From Whalleya microplaca (Eukaryota; Ascomycota; Sordariomycetes; Xylariales; Xylariaceae), in the NCBI GenBank assembly GCA_022497155.1, contig MU385791.1:1-64000 (forward strand): DNA of 64,000 bases. The letters run 5' to 3'. The position numbers and the translations under genes were made by a program. The first letter of the stretch is position 1. Each line of letters opens with the position of its first letter. The notes beneath the pieces were generated by a model. That model saw only the letters and a list, made by a program, of their open reading frames with translations, did not search any database and was not told the DNA's origin. Positions 23,697 to 33,787 of this stretch are shown here, in pieces.

Positions 23697-25044
23697 CTAG
23701 CCCTCCCACACATACTCCTGCTCCACGGCGCCCTCGATCTGGCCCCTGAGCGCGAACCCGTAGTCCCCGGCGTTCGGGGTCCGGAGCAGGGTGTGCACGT
23801 GGAACTTGGCGGGCTCGGCGTTGGTCAGGAACACGCCGGAGTGGTGGTCGAACTCGACCAGGACCACGGGGCTCTGGATCCGGTAGTAGAACGGGTCCGC
23901 GTCGCCGAAGCCCCCGATCCAGCTGAACCACGTCTCGTCGAAGCGCGCCGCGATGTCCGCCAGCTGCAGCTCGCGCGAGCGCGATGGCAGGTACAGGAGG
24001 TACTGGTGCAGGATCCCCCGGACGAGGTCTTTCTGCGCGGCGGTGAACGAGGACACGAGAACGCCCTCGTACGGCACCACGCGGTTGTCGCGGTAGGCCC
24101 CGCACAGGTGCCGCTGGTCGTCGTGGTTCCAGCGGCCCTTGGGCATGGCGGGGTCCTTCATCAGCGCGTAGACGCGTGCCTGCTTCTGCTGCTCCGCACC
24201 CAGGCTCTGCATCAACTGCAGCCCCAGGCGTTCCTCCTCCTGCAGGATGCGCGTGCCGCGGTGCGGGCCGTCGTCGATGACGTTGGGCTCGGCGCCGGTA
24301 AACCAGGGCGACACGACGATTTGGGTGCGGTAGAGGAAGACGCTGAGGCACAGGTGATGACCGTAGAAGGAGAAGCCCCAGGGCCGCGTAGCCGAGGGCC
24401 CCGCACCGCCGAACAGCACGAAGTTGTAGCTGTGCTCGTTCATCACGCGCGGCGCGCGCACCAGCTCGCCCAGGAAGTGGTTGATGCGCATGGCGCCGAG
24501 GGCCTTGGCGTAGCCCTCGGGCGAGAGCGTGGCCTCGAGGACGGCGAGGACGCTGGCGCGTAGAGGTGCGGAAAGGTCCTCGAGCCGGATCCCCTTGTCG
24601 CTGAGCAGGAACTCTGGGTTCGACCACGTCCGCCACTCGGGCGAGTCGATGTGCAGGATCGTCTTCGCTGCTTGCGCGGGCGTGAGCTGCGCTACCACGG
24701 CGTGTGCCGCGGCGACGATGGTGTCGATGGGTACTCCTTCGTCGCGGATCTTGAAGAGGTCTGGCCTGACGACGCCTATCATCTCACTCAGCTATATCTC
24801 CTAACTGGCTTCATCGTGCGAGCGACATACCGTCATTGGTGACACCCTTGAAGGGCTCCTGGAAGAGCTTGAGCCAATGGACGTATAGCCCATGCAGCCA
24901 CGGCGGCGCATGCTTCTCCTTCAGTTCCTTCGCATGGCCGTGCGCGTCGTTCGTTGCTATCGTTGTGAATCTCGGCGTGCTTAAGTCCGGTAGATATTGC
25001 CGGAAGTCGCCGTGTTGTGAGTCTTGCTTTGCCGGGGACGTCAT
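23697..25044 (-). CDS. DUF3500 family protein
   Basis: Two exons, 24831-25044 and 23697-24775, join in phase 1 across a 55-base intron and give 430 aa. The junction reads FKGVTNDGVVRPDLFKI, as in the family. Diagnostic DUF3500 stretches are NEHSYNFVLFGGAGPS, WGFSFYGHHLCLSVFLYRTQ, PWFTGAEPNVIDDGPHRGTR and FDHHSGVFL. The family occurs in bacteria and fungi and has no firmly assigned activity that I can name; conserved His, Asp and Tyr residues suggest an enzyme or metal binder. I chose the ATG at 25044 because the residues after it (DFRQYLPDLSTPRFTTI) match where the domain begins; the frame stays open further upstream. The gene is extremely GC-rich at third positions compared with nearby intergenic DNA. 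Confidence 0.88.
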
Positions 25045-26037
25045 CTCTCCCGCTGTGTGAGAGGTTGACTTCGTATAAGTGGTTGCACACTTGAGCACTC
25101 CCTTACCGAATGTTCCACAGTATGTTTTGAGCCTCCAGGTAAGCTTCGTATCATCCACCCGGTATGAGATACGCTGGATTGGTGTTGTAACGTCCAAGAA
25201 CCTGCCCTACTATATAGACCTAGTAATCCAAACCCGCTCTATTGAGACCTCGCTTGAGGACATTGAATAAACCAGGTCAGTACCGCCGCCAGAATAGTCT
25301 GATAGTAAACAAGACCTCAAACTGAGATTTCGAAGTATATTATATAAGGATTGAAAATCATCGGCTTAGAGCGACCCACGGATCAGGTCCGGATCGAATG
25401 ATTGACTCGGCAGTGGATCCACGCAACGCGGGGAAACGCTTGGAACCCCCGGCTTTTCCAGCGGCAGACCTACAACTCCATGCCTCCATCAATTTGGAGA
25501 AGCCTCACCAACACCGAAAGCACAATAGACACCCATCTTGCTAAGTATGTAGACATGTAATTGAAGTGGTGAAGCCACCGCGAGTGGCCATTGCATTGAT
25601 CCGTTCATTTATCTAACCGATACCACACCTAGCCTATAAGTTCGTACACTCAGGTCTACTTATGTATGTAGTTCTCTCATTTTAAAAGCCTCCTGTCTGT
25701 CTCTCGTCTCTCGCCGGCCCTTCTGAACCGCAATGCAAAAAAGAAAGACGCCTTTCCTTTCTCTGTCTCTGTGTCTCTCCCATGGGGCCTGGGAGCTATG
25801 AATACTACCAAAGGCGCGTGCATGCAATTCGAAAACGTATCCCTCCCTCCCTGCCGTCCCATCAATCAATTCAATTCAATTCAACGCTCGCTCTTCTCTA
25901 CAAGCAATGTTTTTGTTTCTCGCGCATGTCGTCAACTCAACGCCAACCGTTTTGATGTAATAATGTACAGCCCAGCAGGCGGGTAGGTATTTAATCCCAC
26001 ACACGCAGAGCAGTGTAGTGTAGTGTAGATGAACACG
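25045..26037. other. Spacer between DUF3500 gene and SWR1 3' end
   Basis: About 1 kb containing the DUF3500 promoter and the SWR1 3' flank. Pyrimidine-rich tracts occur at about 25677-25790, and a short ATTCA repeat near 25864-25883. No gene recognised. Confidence 0.55.
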
Positions 26038-29000
26038 CTACCGCTTCCGCGTATCCTTCCCCTTCTTACTCTTACTCTTCTTCTTATCCCTGGGCAATTC
26101 CAGCGGCGCGCCCTCGAGCAGGCGCGCCATGGTGGCCAGCATGTACTCGTCGATACTCCTGACCCGTTCACCCCAGGCGTTATTCTCGACCTCCATTTCC
26201 CCCATTTCCCCCACACCCATACCCACACCCGCACCCATACCCGCATCCGCTGCGGACTCGGAGTACAGCCCCAGATTCGACCTTCCGACCCCCAAACCCG
26301 GGGGCGCCATGGAACCGTCCCGCGTGATCGTGGCGGGCGTGCCGACCCCCGACGCGGACGCGGACGCCGTGGCCGGCTTCTCGGCGAAGTCGGCCTCGTC
26401 CTCCTGGATCTCTTTCTCGGCGACGCGGGCGGCAGCGACGTCCTCGCGGTCCTCGGCCTGTTCTAGCACCCTCCCGACAGTCCGTTGATCATTACTGGAT
26501 TCGACGCCGCCGAGGACGCGGTCCATGGCGTTGCCGACCACATCCATTTCACCCGATGCGTTGCTATCGACGGCGGAGGAGGCGGAGGCGAGTTTCTGCT
26601 GGAAGTAGTCGGTGGTGAAGGCGCCCTCCTGGATGACGACGTCGTCGAGCATCTGTTTCTGGCTGGCCTTGCGCAGGATGTTGGCCTCGATCGTGTGCTC
26701 GCTGACGAGGCGGTAGATATGCACGTCGCGCGTCTGCCCGATGCGGTGGCAGCGGTCCTGGCATTGCTTGTCCATCGCCGGGTTCCAGTCCTGGTCGTAG
26801 AAGATCACCGTGTCCGCCCCCGTCAGGTTGATGCCCAGGCCGCCCGACCGCGTCGACAGGATGAAGCAGAGGATCCGCGAGTCGTGGTTGAAGCGGTCGG
26901 TCAGGATCTGCCGCTGCTCGACCTTGGTCGCGCCGTCGAGTCGTAGGTATTTGTGTCCGTGGATGTTGAGGAATTGTTCGAGGATGTCGAGCACCTTGGT
27001 CATTTGTGTGAAGATTAAGGCCCGGTGGCCCCCGGATTGTAACTTGCGTAGAAGACGATCAAGTGCTTGCAGTTTGCCGCAATCGTATTGCAAGAGCCGC
27101 TTATCGGGGAATTGAATGCTCAATCTCATGCGCGGCTCGTGCCAGGGATCTATGGGAGCTTCTTTCTGCATGAATGGTGCGTACCGTACAGGCGCAGATA
27201 ACTTGAGGTTCATCTCGTCAAACGCGCCGACGCCCTTCGAGCCCAGCACAAACCGATCAATATCTCTAGTGACCACGACTGGCGTGACGCATGCGAATTT
27301 TGCGATGGTACTCCTCATGGAGGCGGCACGTTGATCTAGCGTAGGTACCATTGACCTCAGCGCTGGCGAATCTTCTTCAAACCAGCTCATGATCTTCTGG
27401 GGGACCTTCGGCCGGGGCTTGAAGGGCCGCTCATTGGCGCCCAGAGTCAAGAAGTCCGTCAGCCGTTTGCCGTATATAGGGCGCTGCTGTCGTCTGAGCG
27501 CGTTAAGGTAGACGCAATGTCGTAATTCCTCTAAGCGACCCCACCGAGCCACACTATCCAGGTATACGATATTCGACTCGACCGTCGCAGGATCCAAGTT
27601 AGTGCTCGCTGCTCGGGCTCGAGTCTCCTGTGCTTCCCGGAGTTCCATGAGGGGCCAATGCGAGCTAAGCTGAGATACCCGCTCACACACTGTTTTCGAT
27701 AGATTCTCGTGCTGTATGGGGAGGAAGTTGAGGAAGCTCAAGCTCACGGTGCTCATGGGGTTTATGTCGAGTTTCTTTCGGAGAAGACGGTCGGTCGTCT
27801 CGAAAGCAGCCAACACAGATTTGCGTTGCCTGAAAGACGTCATGATGGGCCGCTCGATGAACAAATCGGGGTGGTTGCAGACTTTGCGTAGTTGCATGAG
27901 ACAGTTGATCACGGATATATAGTTCCCAGAAGAAAGTGCTTCTCTCGTGTCTGTGCGGGCCAAGAACCCGTCGTACAACTCACGCTGCCTCCGTGACAAC
28001 CGGCAAAATTCAACGTGCTCGTATTTCGCAGGCATTTGCTTTTCGACATCTGCCTTGAGCCGTCGTAGAAGATACGGTCTTAGCACCTTGTGAAGCTTAG
28101 CAATGATAGCCCGAGCCTCGTCGTCCATCTGTTCTCTCCCGCTTTCCAAGATCTGGGACTCCGGCTTGTGAAACCAGTCTTGGAATTCTGCTAGATCAGC
28201 AAAGCCGCCGACGCCGTTCTCGGATGGCATCAGGAAGAAGAGCAGCGACCACAGCTCGGTGAGATTGTTCTGCAGTGGCGTGCCGGTCAGCAGGAGTCGA
28301 GCCTGGGTATTGAACGTGAGCAGAGTCTGCCAGCGCTTGGACTTGAAGTTCTTGATGTTGTGCGCCTCGTCTAGAATCATGTAATGCCACTGTCTGCGCT
28401 TGAAGACTTGTTGGTCCTGCAAGACTATTTGATAGGACGTGATGCACACGTTCCACATATCGTCTGTCTTCCACCCCTGACGTTTTCGCTTGCGCTCGTC
28501 GATGCTGCCATAGTACGACAAGACTTTGAATCCTGGACACCACTTCTTGAACTCCATTTCCCAGTTCAGCATTACACTGGTGGGGACGATGACCAGATGC
28601 GGGCCCCATACTTCATGGTAACAGGCAAGATGCGCTAGCAAGGCAATCGTCTGGATCGTCTTCCCGAGACCCATTTCGTCTGCCAGTATCCCGTTGGTTT
28701 GATTTCTGTATAAGCCGGCGAGCCAATCCAAGCCATAGTGCTGATATTCACGCAAGTCTCCGCGAAGTAAGAAAGGAACCTCCGTCTTGGGCACTTGTGA
28801 CTGAGGTGATGTTGATCTGCTCACGCCCGACTTGACGACAGAACCGGTGTCTAATTCTGAAGGTTTAGTATCTGATGTCTGGGGTGACTGGCTTCGGTCA
28901 CGGCTGGTAGGGATCGTGACAGCATCTGTATCCGGGGATGCATGTGGCTGATGTGGCTGATTAGACGGTGCGGTTGTGACTTCGACACTGGGTATTGTCG

Positions 29001-31419
29001 ATGTTGCTTGCTTGCCGGTCAAAGCCGATGTTTTAGCATCGAGGCCATCTTTGACTTGTTCAACAGCATCGATGATTTGCATTTCCACGTCCTGGGCCTG
29101 CAGCGGCACTGGCACTGCGGTGGCTTCATTTGGCTTATTGGGCTCGTGCGGGTTTTCCGGCGGGTCAACTTTGGCGGGTTTTGAGCTTTGAAGTTTCTCA
29201 TTGGCTTCATCATGCCCAACACTCGTAGTCGGCGCTTCGTGAAGACATTCCCTATCGCTGGATAGAGCGCCGTTCTGCGAGGCCTGATCGTCTGATACTT
29301 TATCACCGTTCACGCCATGCATGTCCGTACCCTTACCAGCGGACGCGGTGGGCTCGACTTCTGAGACATCCACCATCTCAACATCTTCTAGCGGTGATGA
29401 TGCCTCGTCCGCAGCAGGTTCCTGCTTCATATTTCTCAGCTCCGACTTTCCAAAGAATAGGCCTAAAAGTCCAGATGGTTCCTCGTCGTCATCTTCAGAG
29501 CTTTCGTCCTCAGCATCCGACTGGTCGCCACCTTCATCGCCATCGGTATCCTCGTCGCTTGATCCTAGGTCATCATCCATATCAATGGACTCGTCTGTCG
29601 TCTCGCCTTGGTCTTCCGGTTGCGCTGACGATATGTCGTTGTTATTGCCCTCGCCGTTTACTAAATCCTCCGAAGGTGGTAGATCCGGAACATTCGCATA
29701 CTTCTGCCGCAATTGTTCTTGCGTCAAACCCTCATCTGAAATATTAGATTTGGCATCTTCGTCGTCATCGGAGGAAGACATGTTGTCTTCATCCTCCTCT
29801 TCGTCAGATTCCTCCCCTGAACCCGACTCTTCATCCGTTATTAGGTCGTCATCTTCATTTTCGATGTCCATGTCGGAGTCGTCGAGCTCATCTTCGTCTT
29901 CGTCGGACATTGCTTCGGGATCGAGATGCGCTCTGCGAGCCTGCAGTTTCAGCTCGGACATATTCACGGCCTCGTTCAAGGCAGCTTTGACCCGCTTCTG
30001 CTCCGCGGCCTCCCACTCTTCTAGACGCCGTCGATTGATCTCGGTTTTGACGTTCTCCCATGTCCCAGCGATAGCTTTCATGACTATCCTATATCGTGCA
30101 GTCCATGCGGCCCTCTCCTCCGCCTCGATCTGCTCAGTCGTCTTCGGTTGTCGGCGTAACCACTCATCGCGGCACGCCTCGGCCAGTCTCTTCGCGGTAG
30201 CCTTGTGCCTCTGTTGTTCTATCAGCATCAACTTGCGGAAATTAGCCATCTGCTTGACAAGATGATCAATGTGCGCCCACTGCCGGGGCGGTTCCTCGAC
30301 AGGCTCCGGTACGAAGAGTGTGGAGCGTTCTTCGCTGAGCAGCCCGCCAGGCTCGACCTCAGCCTCGACCCGGAGGATGATCTTGGCATCTTTCTCTGCT
30401 AGCTCTTGTGTATACGGAGGCCCTTCGTCAGTAACATCTAGCCAGCCGCCATCCTTCACATCTATAGTCGAAGCGTGTTCGATAAAGTCTTGAAAACTGG
30501 ATCCGACCTTGGGACGAGCAACCGTCTGGCCTGGGAATACATTTACTTGCGCGGGGTGGACGAGGGGAATGGTAGGCTTCAGCTTGAAGCGAATCTTGGT
30601 CGGGCGTAAGTCCGGGCTTTCTTTGGGGGCCGGTCTTGGGTCGCGGCTGGGAGTGTTGATGCTGTCGCGGAGATTTCGTGAGCTCCGTCGCGTCCTGGTG
30701 GTACGTAGTGGAGATGTCGATTGCTGTGGTGGGGGAGGCGGCGGGGGCGAAGGCGAACGTCTACGAGTTTTCGGTGAAGGCTTCGATCCGTTAGTTAGAG
30801 AGCTCCTCGTATTGGGCCTAGCGGCAGGCGGAGGTGCTTTCGAGGAAGTTGTTTTCCGAGCAGACGCGTTTTTTGGAGTCGCACTTCCGTGGCCATTCGT
30901 CACCGAGCGATTGGTCTTCGGGTTTGGGGGAGAAGCAGGCTGGAGGCCATGGAGAGCACCTCTCGTCATCCGCTTGTTGCCTTGTGGTTGCAGCTCCAGA
31001 GGGATCTGGTTCGTCCGGCCCGATCTTCGTTTGCCATTATCGGTGAAGGTGGTGGGCCCCTCGGCGCCTATTTTCTTCCAGGGAGGAGAGATGGGTTTCA
31101 GTTTGCGGGTTGCGCTGTGCGGTGTTGTGTCGCGGACCCGGCGACGTTTGGCAGGTCTCTCGTTAACATCGGCCTCACTATTGAGGGGGTTTGCTGCTGA
31201 CTCGTCCTCCTCATCGATCCCATTTGTTTCGGTCTTTAATGCAGGTGTTTCGGTACCAGTAGCAAGATCAGATTCCAGGTTTGGTTGCGAGGGGTTGTCC
31301 GAGGAGATATGGGGTGTTTCGGCAGCATCGTGAGGTGTCTGGTGGGTGGAAGGGTGTAGGTTGTCGGAGTTTGGGCGGTGGTGTAAAGGCGCAGACTCGG
31401 GCGACGCGGTGGCCGTCAT
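26038..31419 (-). CDS. SWR1: SWR1 chromatin-remodelling ATPase
   Basis: A single 1,793-aa frame for the catalytic subunit of the nuclear SWR1 complex, which exchanges H2A for the variant H2A.Z. From the N-terminus: a disordered Pro/Ser/Lys-rich region; an HSA domain at about 378-450 (begins RQWAHIDHLVKQMANF) that binds actin-related proteins; a strongly acidic Asp/Glu stretch at about 490-690; and the SNF2 ATPase first lobe from about 890, with Walker A DEMGLGKT near 916 and DEAH near 1016. After the long insertion typical of the SWR1/INO80 class comes the second lobe from about 1465 (RALIFTQMTKVLDIL, LRLDGATKVEQRQ, FILSTRSGGLGINL, RCHRIGQTRDVHIYRLV). The C-terminus ends in a Lys-rich tail. 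The length and split ATPase distinguish it from other SNF2 proteins. It is divergent from the complex I gene at 32306. Confidence 0.97.
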   Translation of the reverse strand: MTATASPESAPLHHRPNSDNLHPSTHQTPHDAAETPHISSDNPSQPNLESDLATGTETPALKTETNGIDEEDESAANPLNSEADVNERPAKRRRVRDTTPHSATRKLKPISPPWKKIGAEGPTTFTDNGKRRSGRTNQIPLELQPQGNKRMTRGALHGLQPASPPNPKTNRSVTNGHGSATPKNASARKTTSSKAPPPAARPNTRSSLTNGSKPSPKTRRRSPSPPPPPPPQQSTSPLRTTRTRRSSRNLRDSINTPSRDPRPAPKESPDLRPTKIRFKLKPTIPLVHPAQVNVFPGQTVARPKVGSSFQDFIEHASTIDVKDGGWLDVTDEGPPYTQELAEKDAKIILRVEAEVEPGGLLSEERSTLFVPEPVEEPPRQWAHIDHLVKQMANFRKLMLIEQQRHKATAKRLAEACRDEWLRRQPKTTEQIEAEERAAWTARYRIVMKAIAGTWENVKTEINRRRLEEWEAAEQKRVKAALNEAVNMSELKLQARRAHLDPEAMSDEDEDELDDSDMDIENEDDDLITDEESGSGEESDEEEDEDNMSSSDDDEDAKSNISDEGLTQEQLRQKYANVPDLPPSEDLVNGEGNNNDISSAQPEDQGETTDESIDMDDDLGSSDEDTDGDEGGDQSDAEDESSEDDDEEPSGLLGLFFGKSELRNMKQEPAADEASSPLEDVEMVDVSEVEPTASAGKGTDMHGVNGDKVSDDQASQNGALSSDRECLHEAPTTSVGHDEANEKLQSSKPAKVDPPENPHEPNKPNEATAVPVPLQAQDVEMQIIDAVEQVKDGLDAKTSALTGKQATSTIPSVEVTTAPSNQPHQPHASPDTDAVTIPTSRDRSQSPQTSDTKPSELDTGSVVKSGVSRSTSPQSQVPKTEVPFLLRGDLREYQHYGLDWLAGLYRNQTNGILADEMGLGKTIQTIALLAHLACYHEVWGPHLVIVPTSVMLNWEMEFKKWCPGFKVLSYYGSIDERKRKRQGWKTDDMWNVCITSYQIVLQDQQVFKRRQWHYMILDEAHNIKNFKSKRWQTLLTFNTQARLLLTGTPLQNNLTELWSLLFFLMPSENGVGGFADLAEFQDWFHKPESQILESGREQMDDEARAIIAKLHKVLRPYLLRRLKADVEKQMPAKYEHVEFCRLSRRQRELYDGFLARTDTREALSSGNYISVINCLMQLRKVCNHPDLFIERPIMTSFRQRKSVLAAFETTDRLLRKKLDINPMSTVSLSFLNFLPIQHENLSKTVCERVSQLSSHWPLMELREAQETRARAASTNLDPATVESNIVYLDSVARWGRLEELRHCVYLNALRRQQRPIYGKRLTDFLTLGANERPFKPRPKVPQKIMSWFEEDSPALRSMVPTLDQRAASMRSTIAKFACVTPVVVTRDIDRFVLGSKGVGAFDEMNLKLSAPVRYAPFMQKEAPIDPWHEPRMRLSIQFPDKRLLQYDCGKLQALDRLLRKLQSGGHRALIFTQMTKVLDILEQFLNIHGHKYLRLDGATKVEQRQILTDRFNHDSRILCFILSTRSGGLGINLTGADTVIFYDQDWNPAMDKQCQDRCHRIGQTRDVHIYRLVSEHTIEANILRKASQKQMLDDVVIQEGAFTTDYFQQKLASASSAVDSNASGEMDVVGNAMDRVLGGVESSNDQRTVGRVLEQAEDREDVAAARVAEKEIQEDEADFAEKPATASASASGVGTPATITRDGSMAPPGLGVGRSNLGLYSESAADAGMGAGVGMGVGEMGEMEVENNAWGERVRSIDEYMLATMARLLEGAPLELPRDKKKSKSKKGKDTRKR

Positions 31420-32305
31420 AGCTGTCCAGGGGTGTTGGGAGAAGGAAAAGACGCTGTTCTCGCCGAAACAGGCATCTGGTGGGTTAAAAAGTATGTCTAG
31501 AGATAGACAATCATCGGTAGATTATCATGTCAGATTTTAACCATGTTCAGGGCCCTGGGTCGAGAGCAGCGATGGATTTTGTCGTAGAATTGGCCTTTCT
31601 CAGCAGTTTGATGATGATTCAAAAATTTCGTCTAGTCTCCGCCTTGTCACGGACGGGGACTGGGACTGGGACTGGGAGGTCTTAACGGAAGGGATTCAAG
31701 ATGGACCGTGCGTTTCGTGCATCCATGCTATCCGTCATTCCGTATAAAACTGACTTGTACCTACGGTGTGATCCCTTCGACATTGGGACATGATTACCTA
31801 GGTGGATGAGTATTTTGGTGTGCGCAACCGAGGTTGCATAAATCAAGACTTTTTGTCATTCATGTGTACAAGAGAAATTACATGTATTTGAACTATACAA
31901 AGCCCGATTTGCCTGGAACATAAGAAACCTCCAACTGTCTGTCACTATTTCAGGTTGCTGCCCAAGTACGCATGGAGTACAGATTACGGCAACATTACGT
32001 TTTGTACAAGCTATATCAAACGCAATATCCCTAACAAATACGGTATTTATTTCCACAATACTCCAATTCCAGCTCCCCATATCCGCTGTCAGTGCCTGAA
32101 ATCCAAGGCACTAACTGCCAATCCAATCAATTGCAGGCTTATGCTAAGCTGCGCAACATCATCATACCTGGTAATCCGGTACTTGAAGCTCTGAAATCAA
32201 CGCACACAAGAATTGAGCGCATCGAGGCACCCAGCAGCCCACGGTACGTTCCAATTGGAGTGGCCACAACTTGAAGTCAGTTCCTAACACAGCCGTTATC
32301 TACAG
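31420..32305. other. Divergent promoter region, SWR1 / complex I subunit
   Basis: About 890 bases between two divergent housekeeping genes. It must contain both promoters. No separate gene recognised. Confidence 0.55.
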
Positions 32306-33000
32306 ATGCTTCCCCATCGAATTGCGAGGGTTTCGGCCCTGCGATCGGCAATGCTGGCGTCGCGGAGACTGCCCATTGTCCAACAGCGCACATTCCTCCC
32401 GCCCTCGATGAACGACCGGTCAGTCGTCGAGAAGAAGTTCCCGAGCACGCCGAATCTCACCGACGAGGAGGACCCAGGCCTGGTCAGTGCACACTCACTC
32501 GCTGTTGGGAATGAATGAATGCCTTAAGGGGTATAGATAGATATATGGATGGTTTACTAATGATGGGTTGCATGCAGAACGGCGGTTATGTGAACCCGCC
32601 TCGAATCAAGCGACAGTTCCGCGATCCGCACGGCGACTGGTGGGATAAGCAGGAGCGAAGAAACTACGGCGAGCCTATGCACGAGGATTCCGACATCCTG
32701 GGCATGTTCTCTCCCCACGAGTACACCTGGATCTCCGCAGGCAAAGGGGCGTTTCAAGTGGGCGTATTCATTGCCACCTTCGTTGGTGTGTGCTGGGTCG
32801 TGGGCAGGTTATATCCCGACAAACCTTCATGGCCAACGGAGTATGAGGGCGGTTTGGAGCGGGAACTAGGCGGACCTGGTGCTTTGAGAGTAAATTTATC
32901 CGTTGACGAGCGAAACATATAAATACCATGCTAACCATGTTTCCAGGCACGTGCTCCTGGTGACCCGGAGCCATTCCAGAAGGAGGAGGCAGAAGAGTAG
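32306..33000 (+). CDS. Mitochondrial complex I subunit, ASHI/NDUFB8 type
   Basis: Three exons, 32306-32482, 32578-32889 and 32947-33000, all phase 0, give 180 aa. This is an accessory subunit of the membrane arm of NADH:ubiquinone oxidoreductase in the inner mitochondrial membrane. The N-terminus is rich in Arg, Ser and Ala (begins MLPHRIARVSALRSAM), a typical import presequence. The mature part carries GGYVNPPRIKRQFRDPHGDW and the YGEPMHEDSDILGMFSPHEY stretch that characterises the family. One membrane span follows (VGVFIATFVGVCWVVG), then a Pro/Glu-rich tail. The last exon has only 17 sense codons but a good TTCCAG acceptor. Length and layout match fungal orthologues. Confidence 0.92.
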
Positions 33001-33787
33001 ATTATTTGTCCATATACCAAGAAGAGCTCGATGGAATTCTACATATAAGTCCTGATCATCAGAGTCCAAGGATATTGAGCAACCTTCTCGGATCCTCAGG
33101 CAAGCCGGCATTGACTTGACACTCTGACTAGCCTGCACATATCCCTATTATCCCTTTTGTTCAATGACAAAATGTCTATCAAGTCTAATTCTCACTATGT
33201 TAACAAGGTTGATATTTCCGCAAGTGCTGTCTATCCAAGCTTGTTAGATCTTGACTGCCTTCATGGAACAATACATGTACCAAGTGGAAAGGACCCAAAG
33301 ATGCCAACCCAAAAGGTATCATGCTTCAAGCTATCAATGCATGATGACATAAGGACATCGATGCTTTGCCCATGTTGATATCCTAAGAGTGGCCCCCTCT
33401 GGCCCTTTTCAGCAATGGCGATTGGGAGACGCTGACATGATTGGCGGACAGCCAACTGAAAGGTGCTATGTACCCATTTAATCCATCTATCGACGACGAT
33501 GGGAAACCACGAGGATAATGGTACCGGCTGGAAGCTGCCGGTGTGCCGATAAGTTCATATCTTGCCCGTAATTCAGGGGCTTTCTAATATCTCCTCAAGT
33601 CTGTCGAGTCCAACCGCTCTAATCCACATCACCAAGCATCTCCCAACCCTGGCTTTCCTGTTCATACTTCTTTCAAAAGGACCGTGTCCCAATTCAAGTC
33701 CCCTTGGTTATCTCAGTCGATCATTATCACCCATAACTTCTTCCCCTTTTGCTTCCACTCGAAACCATATCATCAACATCCGTGAAA
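33001..33787. other. Spacer upstream of the 630-aa protein gene
   Basis: Nearly 800 bases with no gene recognised. The last 150 bases are pyrimidine-rich leader with frequent TTC and CCC runs, as is usual before fungal start codons. Confidence 0.55.

Noticed and set aside
23793..24563. 256-residue plus-strand frame opposite the DUF3500 gene
   Set aside because: A product of very high GC3 in the real gene; composition is Val/Ala/Gly/Arg-rich and nonsensical.
23689..24636. 315-residue minus-strand frame overlapping the DUF3500 gene in another frame
   Set aside because: Arg/Pro/Ala-rich shadow; the 361-residue frame beside it carries all the DUF3500 motifs.
29321..30265. 314-residue Ser-rich plus-strand frame
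   Set aside because: Complement of the acidic stretch of SWR1; Ser runs arise from Asp/Glu codons read backwards.
30509..31333. 274-residue plus-strand frame opposite the SWR1 N-terminus
   Set aside because: It is a low-complexity Gly/Arg/Leu shadow of the Pro/Ser/Lys-rich SWR1 coding strand, with no motif of its own.
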